Part shown: positions 11,301 to 23,300 of the stretch, one piece after another | Position numbering within the stretch: the first letter of the stretch is position 1 | How the letters are laid out: every line of letters starts with the position of its first letter | Assembly: GCA_038503035.1 (NCBI GenBank) | Contig: JAVSML010024434.1 | Span: 124,001-188,000, forward strand | Origin: Crocodylus rhombifer | Taxonomy: Eukaryota > Chordata > Crocodylia > Crocodylidae | Reading direction: 5' to 3' | DNA length: 64,000 bases | Notes under the pieces: generated by a model | The model's input: the letters and a program-made list of their open reading frames with translations, nothing else | Databases searched by the model: none | What the model was told of the DNA's origin: nothing | Position numbers and translations under genes: made by a program

Positions 11301-14300
11301 GAGGCATCAACTAAGACTTTCAGGTGAAACAGCTCCCAAAGATAGATATTTATAGATCTTGGGAGTCCCCAGACAAAGGTTAGAAGGGAGAGACTGAGAA
11401 GTTATGTCGGCTCCAATGATATTATAGACCTGGCTTTTTGAAACATATGCACAATTGTATGTCTAAGTTACAGGCACATTACCTGAACATCCACTAGTAT
11501 TTTCAGTAGTTGGCAGAGCAGTGGTACCTTATAGACTAATTCAGAGAGACAGAAGCTTTCATAAACAATAGCTTACTTCTTCAGATGCTGTAATGATGAT
11601 GAGATTATTGAAGGCATAAAACATCTAACTGTGTTTAGTTGAAAGGGATCCCAGTTTATAGGTGACTACTGAGCAGTAGCATTATTTTTCATATTAAATA
11701 TGTGCTTATGGTTGCACATATAATTCTGTGGCTTCAGAAAAGTTTTCTTTCCTTCCCCAAATAAATAAGCAAATTGTAAAAAATAAATGCTTCATTTTCA
11801 TAGGACATAGGAGTGAGGGGCTGAAGGGGATCTCCTGGGCCAGGCAGTCAGGTCCGCTGTGTCCTCTTCACATTTTTGAGCTAGTTGCTTAAAACATGAA
11901 ACAGCTCAACCTGAATATTTTTCTTTTATTTTTGATACTGGAAATTAAAATGTTTGTTCTGTGACCTCCCAAAAAGTTGAAGAATTTTGTTTTTAATGAC
12001 CCTCCCCCAGTTTGCAATGATCTTTCTCTGTTGGCTTTAAATAGCATGCTTTATCACATTCCTCCTTTTTGTGTCCTTATAGCAAGGTATTTATAACTTT
12101 GTGACAAGGTATTTAGCCAGATTCGATTGGAATCTGACAAGGTGGTGCCATGAGCACTTTTGCTATGGCCTACAAACTTGTGACCTCTGGGCCCAAGTGC
12201 AGGGGGGCTGGACCCGATGATCTGCAGGGTCCCTTTCAGCCCCTAACATCTATGAAACCATACACCTTAGCACCCGCACCGCAGTGATGATTCAATGCCT
12301 AGTTTCCACAGTGGATGTATACTCTGCACCTGCCAGAGTTGTACCCCTTGTGTGAACAGCTGCCCACCTAGATGTATGTGGGGCTTTTTTGTAATTCAGT
12401 TAATAATACACCTCCCCAAGAAGTGTTATTGTGGAGGTATCTGGGAAGGGTAGGTAGATGCAGCTGGGAGAGTCAGTGGTATTAGGTATATTAACAAACT
12501 TCAGAATAATCTTCAGACTACATTAGCCATAGGGAGGATGCCAGCAAAGCCAGATCTTTGAAGATGAGATAAGTCATTCACTCCATAAAAATGTGTCACT
12601 TCTGCAAATGCCCTTTACAATAAATTCTTACGGGGCTTCATTTTATCCAAGGTCTGAAGCATAATTTAGCTCCGTTAGTTACCAGCAATACCCTCTGAGG
12701 TTACATATGCCATAGGATCAGCAACACTCAGGCCAATCACGTAAAGCTGGTTCAGTGTGCAAAAGGTGGAGTAAGAGCTATTTTAGTGAGCTAATGCCTC
12801 CAACACCAGCTGAAGGATGCAGTCACTGAATACCCTTGCTCAAAGGGACAGCTGTTCTGAATGTGTTGGATTCCAGCACTGGAAGCTCAGCATGAACTGA
12901 TAGGATAGTGGCCAGGAGCCACGTGGAAGGAGTGTGCACACTACAGGTTCAATATTATTATTTTATTCAGTGGGTTTCTCTCAATGAAAAGCCCCAGTTC
13001 TGGGCTGGGATCTGCTCCTTTGCTTTTAGTACAGAAGCAGCACAGAAATCAACTAACAGCTCCTGAGGGGCCGTCAGCCCCAAAACAGCATCCTTAGCAC
13101 CCACAAAAATTTCTCACATCAGCTCAAGCTGCAGCAGTGCTGGAGCCCAGTTCAACCTGAATAGCTTTAATGTAATCAACTCAGAGAAACCGGGGATGGA
13201 GATGCCTCATTTAACTCCATCTGGGTCCATCCCTGGGGGGCCAAGGCATAATTGTTCCCTCCAGCACATTTACAAGTTCTTTATACAGTCTAGATTTATA
13301 GACTTCTGTGAAAGAGGCAGTTCACCTATGTCTCAAGACAAGCCTGTCTCCTTGTTGCTGGTGGCACTTACCCAGCCCACCTCACAGGGAGGCTGCGAAG
13401 TCTAATTAGCTAGTATCTGATCTGTGCTTCATGATACAGAGCACTTTTGATGTGCTACCTGCTCCTATTTCCTTCCTAAGCCTGATCCTCTTTTCAGCGT
13501 GAAGATGTACTATACAGAGAGCTCTGGCCTGGGTCCTGGGTTCAGACATTCCCATAGAATTCAGTGAGAGTTTGCTGAAAGAAGAGCCGAGAAAACACTG
13601 AAAGGAGCCCTTGAGGCCCCCTTATACAGGTATACAAGTATGTGCTGGTGGCACAGAGCCATGCTGGCATCCAGAGTGAGTTTTACATGAGAAGGGGCAG
13701 GCACAAACCCAGCCCTTTACTTAGCTGTTGAGAATCCCACATTCAGAAGCATTAAGGTTTGCAAGGCAACAACCAGCCCTGCCAATTCACTGGTATTATG
13801 TCCAGATGGAAGTTACTCTGTGGGTACTGGCAGCTGCTACATGGCCTGCACCAGAATAATTGGCCAATGGTACCACTTTGATAAAAAGACATTTCAGGTC
13901 TGATCCTGCAGCTCTTTTTCCTATTGATTTCAATAGAGCTACATACTATTAGGAGGACTGTCAGCTCAAGTCCTTAATTAAGAAGAACCACTAGCCAATG
14001 TCAACAAAATCCCTCTGTAGATAATTACTTTAACCCAGATCAAGATACAGGCTCACTGAAACTTAGGAAGTGAGCGCTGCACTGCAGACAGCATATGGAC
14101 AACATGGCTAACAGAGTCCCCTGTGGTAAATTCACTCACTGCCTATTAGAAGCTATCTGCAAAAGCCATAAACATTTGTGTGTCTATAAAAACAGCCTAG
14201 ATATTATCGGGGGGGGGAAAAACATTTCCTTATTCTGGCATCCTCCTTTCAGTATTTTTAGCAATGCAGGGCATTGGACTAGATGACCTACTGACATCCC

Positions 14301-17300
14301 TTCCAACGCTATTTTTTATGATTCTATATAATAAAATGAGTGACACAAACTGTCACCTGAAGCTTGTATTACTTGTGTGGAAAGAACCAGCAGAGACAAA
14401 CCCAGAAATGGTGAAGTTACTAAATATCAAAACAAAAGCTGGAGGAACCACAACTAACTTAGGAACTAGTTCCAGACTCCAGAGGACCAGTGGCCTTATG
14501 GTTACTGCACTGGATTGGTGCTGAGGAGCCCTCAGCCTGATTCCTGGCTCTGCCAGTCTTTCTGTCAGGGCCTAGCAAAGTCACTTAGGATGCCTAAGTA
14601 ACTGGTACCAACCACCATGGATTCAGTGAGTCCCTTAACTTGTTAGGTTCTTCAGAGCCTTAAATCTCTCTGGGCTTCCTTTTCCAGATGCAAAATGGGA
14701 ATCCTTTTTTTCCCTCAGAGGGTTGTGAAGACAAACATTTCTTTTGGTGAGGTGCTCAAGGGTTGAACCTTTCCCACAGATGGACATTTCAGACTCTGAA
14801 AGACCGATTTCCAAAAAAAAACCCAGAAGCAAAGGCCTGCAGGCAAAGATGCATGTTCAACTGTGTGCCTAATCTGTCTGCATGTGACTGCATATGTAAT
14901 TACCTGTGAATGCATGCCAGTGGAAACAGTCTAGCCTATGACAAATTGGAAAACCAGGCAAAAAACCTGCATTTTTTTTTATAAGAAAAGGATCTTAAAA
15001 TTTGTCAGTGAAGGAGCCAGGAAGCAGAGTGTTGTCACAGAGCTGGGGTAATGACACAATACATAATGCAGCCCCAGCTGCTCTTTTGGTATCTATTGTG
15101 CCAAAATATGAAGATGTAAAGCTCTAAGTGCTAAATATTGCGGTTATTATTAAGTGTTATGACTCTGGGTGTTGGACAATGCAAAAATTAGCATAAAGCT
15201 AAAGCAGACATATTGGCTCAGAAGTGGCACTTGTCCAAGGCAAAGGTACTGATTAGCCAAGAGATTCTACCTGGAATAGAGAGCACTGTAAAATATGTCT
15301 GCTGCCTACATATGCAGAGGACTGAGAAAATACCCCACCGATGCAGAGAGATGCTTTGAGTTCAGTATTTTTGCTAGGAAAAAAGTGGAGCTCCTGTTGT
15401 TTAAATGAAGCAACTACCAGAAACCCAGTGGCAGCTCCAAAGTATGCGCTCACTATGGAAACCAGGCACTGAACTGTCATGCTCCATGAGCAAGGCGCAC
15501 AGTCACTATGCAAGCAGGAACAGCAGATCCCAGAGCAGAATTACTTGACTGACCAGATAACTTGGATTTGACCCCTGGGGTTCACTTCACTTGAACCTCA
15601 ACTTTCTGGGAAACCATTTGAACTGCTGGTTTCCTGGCTATTCCCATCTCCTATCAGAAGTGGCACAGGCTAGGCATGAAGTGGTGTCATAAAACAGGAA
15701 CTAATAAAACCCATTCCAGATGAATCTTTACCACCCCTTGGCCCAGAGACAATCAAGCCAGACGGGGACAGGCTGCTACTGCTTACAGGAACCCATGTTG
15801 CCATGTGCTTCTGCATTTCAGAAAATGTCGCCCAGCTGATCCCTGAACCGGGGAGCCTTCTCCACTCCAGAGTGATGCAGTACAGAGAGCTCTTGGACTC
15901 GCTGCCAATGGATGCCTACACCCACGGCTGCATCCTCCACCCTGAGCTCACCACGGACTCCATGATTCCAAAGTACGCTACAGCTGAGATCCGCAGTAAG
16001 TGGCTAACTTTAGCAGGGCTGCCAAGGGTTAGTCAACAACGCAGCAGTGCATATACTTATTTATGTGTTTATTTATGCAACCTCCACAGCAACAGACTGC
16101 TGTGGGTCTTCATTTGATAACCCTAAGGAAGAGCAGCCCTTCTTCTCCCCAGTTCTCCTGCACATCATGTGACCAAACCCCCCTTGAACAGCTTCAACCT
16201 CAGTGCCTACACAAGCAGATCTGCGTCGGGTCCAGGAGATAATAATAAAGAGGCTTGTTTCTGTGATGATCAGGAGATCGTTTAGGGAGGCCCAAAAAGC
16301 AATCTGACCCCTGTGCCTGAGCTGTCTTGGTCTCCTTGAGAGCAAATGTCTGATGCTACTTGGACTCCATCCTACATATTACTTTGTCTTTCCAAGGAAC
16401 TCAGCTCCTAATGCTCATTCTCATTAGTTCAAAGCCTTTCTGTCCAAGTTCCTCGTTTATGCAGTGAACCACATTTTACACTGCTCCCCTCCCTAGAGTG
16501 AAAAATAGGTCTCTTGAAACAGTGAAAATCTTTCCACCATTTTGAAAATCACAGTCTTGCTCCGCTTCTGTGAATCAGCTTTTAACCATTCCTCAGGGGT
16601 TACAGCTGCAATTTGTCCAATTTTTTCCAAGAAACAGTTTCCAGTGGAAGATGCTATTTCATTGGAATCAGAACTTTCTGTGGGAACAAGCTCATTTTGA
16701 TAACATTTTGTTTCCCAAACCAAAGCATTTGGAAATGTTGATGCATTCTGTTTTGATGTTCCCAGAATGGGATGCTTTGATTTTTCATTTTGAAAGCGCT
16801 TTCCATTTCATGAATTTTATTTTAAACAATAAAAATATTTAAACAGTCAAAACCGAAAACTTCAGCGTTTCACCTGACCTGAATACTTCATCATTAGTTC
16901 AGCTCTTAACCTCTCCTTTAGATGAAGAATAAAAACAAATGTTTTCAGGTTTGGAGCAGAAAGTTAAGCTTCACAGTGGAATTCATGTACCACTAAATCA
17001 TAGTGTGGTTTTTTTCCCCCATCCTCTTAATTCCTGTCATTAGATCACTCTCCCTCCCCTCTCATCTACACTTTCTTTTGCTGCCTGCTCTTTTTCATGG
17101 ACTCATTTGTCTACTCTCACAGTCCCTGGCTTTTTTCCACTCTCTTTCTTCCCCTACCTACCACTGAGCTTTTTTAAATATTGTTTTCAAGCATTTAAAG
17201 GTTATAAGAGGAAGACTGTCCAGGAATTGAATTACAAACATGGGATGAATTGGCATAAGACACTGTACTTGACCTTCAAGCATTCATGAAAGATTGACGA

Positions 17301-20300
17301 TGCTTAATTTAACTCAGTGGCAAAGATTCCTCGTAAAGCGTAGTTCAGATCTGGAAAGTGACTCTGTCAGAATGACACCGTTGGGCCCCACGTTTCTTGT
17401 CTCTCAGTAACTCTGGAGCAAAATGGCTCCAGTTAGAAGAGTAAACATTTTTACCTTCTGCAAGTGCAGCATGGGATCTGAAAGTCAGGCTGGGCTCATA
17501 TATCACAGGCTGTCCTCATATGAGCTTCCCATTTCTGCCTTACCATGAGTGCCTCGGCACCCTCACCTTCTCTTCCTGGGACTTCAAAATCTTCTCTTTT
17601 CCATCCTTCTTGAAGTTCCTTGATGGTGTCACAGGAGCTTTCCACCTGCTTTTCATCCCCAGGATGTGCTTTAAACACACAGACTGTATGAGCAAGTGCA
17701 AGAGCACAGACTCCTGGTGCAAATAACTGATTCAAGCACACCAGACTAAATTCTGCTCTCAGTGGAGCTAATTTCAATCCAGAGAAAATGTTAATAGGTC
17801 AGAGCCCAAGCCGATGACATTTACACCAGAAAGAGACAAGCTGATGCTTTCTGGCAGAACTGTTGGGAAACACAGGAATATTCTGTCCCTTGGGAGTGAA
17901 ATGAAAGGGAGAAGTAAGGGCATGAAGAAACAAGGAAGCATAAAGTGCCTTTCTATGCACGGACACACCTCTGTGAGAATTAAATAGAACTTTAATGAGG
18001 TTATTCTATGTTTACCCGCAGGTAATTAAGAAAATCTTTTAGCCAATAATCGCTGTATCTGAACAAACATGCAAGTGTAAAGATTCAATTAGGCAGGACC
18101 CTCTTTCTGAACATGTAGTTGATTCTGTCCAGATCATCCTGCCTCCAATAAGTACATTGATTCAGATACAGCTATTTCCAGTGCACAAAACGCTGTTGTT
18201 ACTGAGTTTCATACCCTCCCATGCTCCTTTCTAACTCACTTTATTACCACGGAGCAATGCCAAGGTACAGAAAAACAGTTTATGACCCAGAGAAGCAGAC
18301 TTGGTGGCTTCTTTCCCAAACTGTTGTAAAGGAGGGGTTTTGCAAGAGCTGGCACATCTGTTAATGGTACTTCACTCTGTGCAGCTGTGTTGTTGGTACC
18401 AATGTTTTAAGCTGCCATCTTAATTCGGAGTTCAGAGGAGACCGTTGGACTGCAGCCATGCATGTTGTGTTGAGGTCACCCAGGGTAGTCAGATCCAAGG
18501 ACGAATGGTAACAGCAATCTTAGTAGGGAGAATCTAGCCCAGCTATGTGTGTTACTATTATTTCCTGCAATAGCACCAAGCAGGACTGTACTTGCTGCTG
18601 TAGAAACATACAGAGAACCTGGCCCCAGAAGACATCTCAGCCTAATTTACGACAAGCTACAACAAGAGATTATAAGCAAACAAAGGAAGGGTGGACAAGG
18701 GACAAGGCACAGGGGTATGGTTTTACCCAGACCTGTTGAGTGCATGTCTTAATTATTCCTACTGATTCAGTGTCAATAGGCCACATAATACAATAACTTG
18801 GAGCCAAATTCCATTTTCCCTTGCACTGGAAATCCGGTGACTTTCCTGAACATAATCCAGGCAGTAGGTTTTGACCCAAACTGTCTATCAAGTACCCCAG
18901 CCTTGAAGAAATGTGGCCATATTTATGCGTGTCACTACCCAGGGTTGGCAAGGGAAGGGAAGGGGGCTTTCCTGGGCAGTGTCTTTATAACACAGACCTT
19001 GTAGAGCAGGGGTGGGTAATTATTTGGGCTAGAGGACCACTTAGGGAGTTTTGGTGAGCTGTTGTGGGCCAGGTCAGCACCTGGCTGCCACCACCCCACG
19101 ACAGCTCACCAAAACTCCCTAAGCGTCTCAGCCCTGAGGCCTTAGGGCAGAGGCCCACACTGGCCCCACACTGTGATGATGGGGTCTCCATTGACACTGG
19201 CTCGGGACCCACGGGAACAGGGTGCATTTGGCTGGGCAGATGGGAGGGGGCCATGGGTGGGAAGGGAGCAGCATCTGGGTGTGGGACAGAGGGGTGGGGC
19301 TGGGATTGGGATCAGGATCAGGACTGCAGGCAGGGCCATACACGGAGCAGATTACAGCTCTGCCCTGGGCCCTGGGCCCATGTTATCACTGCCCCACAAT
19401 CCCAGTCCCAGCCCTACCCGCCCATCTTGCTCCAGGATGCTGCTCCATGCCCAGCCATGGCCACCCGACCAAGCGTGCCCTGCCCAAGTCGGTCCTGGGC
19501 CAGTCTCCATGGAGACACCACCCACCCACTCCATCCGTGCCCCCAGCAGTGGGTGCAAGGTGGACAGGCTGAGGTGCCTGGGCAGTGGGGCCAGGTTTAG
19601 TAGCAGAGACTGGCAGCAGCAGCTGGAAGGAGCTGCTGCTGCAGGGTTGCCAGGAAGTGAGTCTGGCCACCATGCTGCCCCAGCCCCATTGTGCGCCTGG
19701 GGGCAGTGGGACTGGCCATGTATGCCCAGGCTGGCCACCGTGTGTGGGCCAGGCAGGGCTGAGGAACCTACTGTGGACTGGATAAAATCACTTGGTGAGC
19801 CTGATTCTGCCCACCCACGTTGTAGAGCCTAGGCCGTGTGTAGACAAAACAAGAGGTGTGTGTGCACAACACTTTAAAGCAGGCTAAATGCTTTTGTACC
19901 ACTTTAATGGTGTCGGTGTTTGCACGCCTTGGCAGTGTATTGCATATTAGTTCCATCCACTGTAGGAAACTCAGCACCTTAAATGACTTGGGATGAAGCA
20001 AACTAAAACTCCTTCGACTCCCCCCCTGGAGCCTGCCTGCCTGAGCTGTGCAGGGCCCCGGTGCTTTCCTCCATGGCTGCAGTGCCCCCGGGGCCACCCA
20101 AGCCAGGTGCCTGTGGGCGGGTGCCTCCTGGTGGGGGCCCCACTGCTGCCGTGGAGGGAAGCACAGCCTCCCCCCGCAACCCAGGGACCACTCCACTCAC
20201 TGGCAGCTCACCCTCCCCTCCCCACGGCAGAGGCAGGTAAGTCAGCAGGGTGTGTGCATGACATGGGGGTTTAATCAGTCCTAAGTTGAAGTGGTGTTTT

Positions 20301-23300
20301 TTAAAACCCACTGCTTCAATTTAGAGCCCTTGTTCCATCTACACACACCACTACTAGATGCTATTTCCAACCTGGTGTAAGCAAGCACATGTCAGCAAAG
20401 CTACACATCACTTTCCCTAGAGCACACTGCATTCAACAGCCTTTCTGAAGAGACTGCTTTAGAACTGCTTTGTCTACAATGCTTGGCTTCATTATGACTT
20501 TTTTTTCCAATCTCTTTCTACAGCTCCTCTAGGCCTCCTTTAACCAACCCACCATGCAGTGGTTACATGCCTTACATACTCCCCCACCCTCCATGGAGCA
20601 TTCTCTTAACCAATTTATTACATTGGTCTGATACATCTGCATAGCATTGAATGAGTTGCACTTTCTCTTATTTGTTGAAGGTCGTACATCATACCTCCTG
20701 ACTAGCTCTTTTGGCTGGAATCATTTTCTTAAGACCCACAGCCCAGACTCTGATCTGTTCTTGCCTTGGTTCATGCTCCTTCTGGGACTGTTTTCTGTTA
20801 TTTTTGTTTAACATCTGGTGCATGGTTGACTCTTGACTCACTCTTCATTTCAGAGATTTTCCTCTCCTGAAATGCCAGGGGTTTTGCTTGCCAAGTTAAG
20901 CAGCCTCATACATGCTATTGTATTGTCCCATGATAGATGAGGCTTGCTGCCAGTGGACTGGTTTTCCCCCTTTGCCTGCAAGTGTAGTGAAGCAGCTAGA
21001 ATTGCAGTGAGAATCCCAGAAGGTAAAATTCTCACCCCAGTAAAGTCAAGACAAGCTTTGCCATTGACTTCAGTAGGACCAGGATTTATCCCAGGAGACA
21101 CAGCATGCACATGACAGCAGAAAGTCATTACACCCTCCTCTTGAGCAAGAAAGGCGACATGCTGGCAGTTTGGCAGGCAGGTTTCTGCGAATGAAAAGCT
21201 GCTTTTTAAAAAGGGATCATTTGAGAACTCGAAATGGAAAATGAGGAGTTTTGTGGTTTCAAGGCCTCAAGTTAATGTAACCTACTGCTGGCAGTCATCC
21301 CAGGCTGATGCTGGCATCTCTTACAGAGCTCTCTAACACTTAGACACAGCCAAGCCCCGTTTTGAGACACTAGGAAGAACAGAAACAGGTTGATACCCTG
21401 CAGAGATTCACCCAGATTCAGGTGCATTATGTCACATCCCTGGGGCACTTCTCTTAAGTTTTAGATGCTTTTTCCATTTTACCCATCTTCTTTTCCTATG
21501 GATCTCCAGTTACCTCTTTTCCTATTGAGTTTCTTCACAAGCACTCCTAATGATCAGTGGATGAGGTGGTCTTATTGTTTTCCTACACTAGTTCCTTATG
21601 TCAAGACATTTGAAATCTAGACTGTGTCTGTGTGTGTGTATATGTGTGTGCACGTGCACACATGGACATGCATGGGTGTACACACACACACACATATTAC
21701 TGCTTGTTACCAAAGGCAACAGCAAATAAGACCTCTGTCCAGGGAGCTGGACTAGAGGACCCCTGAAGTCCCTTTCAACCCTGTTCTGTGATTTTACCTA
21801 TCAGGCCTACTCACCCACATAGCAGTCTTTTTCAGTAGTCAAACAAGTTTCTCAGCTTCATCTTGTGTTGTCTTCCACATACTCATTCAGGGTCTGTCTA
21901 CCCTGAGTGCCAAGCTGCCTAAGGGAGGAATCATGAACAACGCATGCCCCCAGCAGCTGGGGGGCACAGCAGTGGCGGGAGCATGGCAGTGGTAAGCAGG
22001 AGCTCCCACAGATGCTGCCGTCACTGTCGGCGGTGGGGGGTGGCGAGTGCTGACCAGGGGTCAGCAACTACCCACAGACGCTGCTGGTGGTATCGGGGGG
22101 GAGGGGCAAGTGGCAACTGCCTGCTGTCAGCAGAGCCTTTTTGTAAGGGGTGCAATGCCATGCTCAGGTGGTGCATGTGCACCCACATGCACCCTCTACA
22201 TGTCACCCCTGGGAGGAATTAGATGACCACCTATCCCTAATTGGGGGGGGACAGTCCTGAAATAGGAACGCCAAGTCCCAGTCCCAGGCTGCATGACTTG
22301 GGGACAGTATTTATCCCAGATTCACAGTATCATGCAAGGATCTGGGTTTTCCATTCACCATGGGAAAACACAGGAAATGGTGGGTTTCTCCTTGCAGACT
22401 GGCAGAGTTCCAGCCATGGCGAGGTGCCCTCTGCCCACCCAGTGGCAGTGGGGGCAGCAGAGTGGAGTTTTGCCCCCCACTGCTGCTGGGTGGGCAGGGG
22501 AACCCAGTGCAAGGTCCTGGGGGAAGGGCAACAGGGTGGGGAGCCCCGAGCCCACAGAGGCCAGTTTGCATCCTCTGCTGCTCTGCTCAGCTCTGCTCTG
22601 GCTGTACCGCCAGTGGGAGGGGAAGGAAACCTTGCAGGGGGAAGAGCAGCATGTGTCTTGCCTTTCCATTTTGAAAAGATGGTCACCCTAGGAGGAACAC
22701 ATTTGAACACACCCCATACATCCACAGCTTCACCCCCATTTCTGGTGAGGTACATGATCGGGAGCTGGTGGGTATGGCATGCTTGAAACAGCCATCTCCG
22801 GGACCACCAGGAATACAGTGTAAATATATCTTAATTGATCATTACTATTTATTTCTACTGTGGTAGTGCCTAAGAGGCCACTGATGGGCCAGGACATCCT
22901 GTTACCAGCCACTGCCCAGATGCCAAACAGTAGAGACACTTCCTGTCCCAAACACCATCCTACTGTTCATGAAGACTGCTCTTTGCCCTTTGCTGGGTAT
23001 ATGTTATATGTGAATAATCAGTGACCATGCTGCTGGTGAGCAACAGCTTTACGCAGGAAAGACGGCAGAGCATTTCCTGACTGATGTGTGCCTCAAGTAG
23101 AGCTCACAACTAGAACCTGACAGAAGTGAAGGGCAGTATGGGGCTTTTTGGGCTGGAGCAAACAAATTGCTCCCTTGTCAGGAGGCTTACTACCGATGGG
23201 ACAGAAAAACAGAAAGGACAGCGTGTGTGTGCGCACGCACGTGTGTGTGTGCGTGCGTGTGCGCGCGCACGCATGCATGGAAGCAAAGAACACACCACTG

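Larger units (their letters stand above)
8349..15821 (+). other. GDAP1L1: GDAP1L1 intron 2
   Basis: A 7.5-kb intron between donor gtaaca and acceptor tttcag. It holds short CR1 3' tails at about 12.19 and 14.27 kb, a MIR-like SINE at about 14.5-14.7 kb and a Penelope-type tail at about 11.5 kb. At 8650-8790 there is a repeat-like block with two cataatgca/atgcatcatggg stretches. I see no coding exon; the open frame at 10537-10965 has no recognisable domain. Confidence 0.85.

Noticed and set aside
19064..19832. Open frames of 178 and 219 codons
   Set aside because: They lie wholly within the GC-rich hAT-type element and appear on both strands; composition explains them.
22241..22786. Open frames of 181 and 132 codons
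   Set aside because: Inside and overlapping the family C element, simultaneous on both strands, no motifs.
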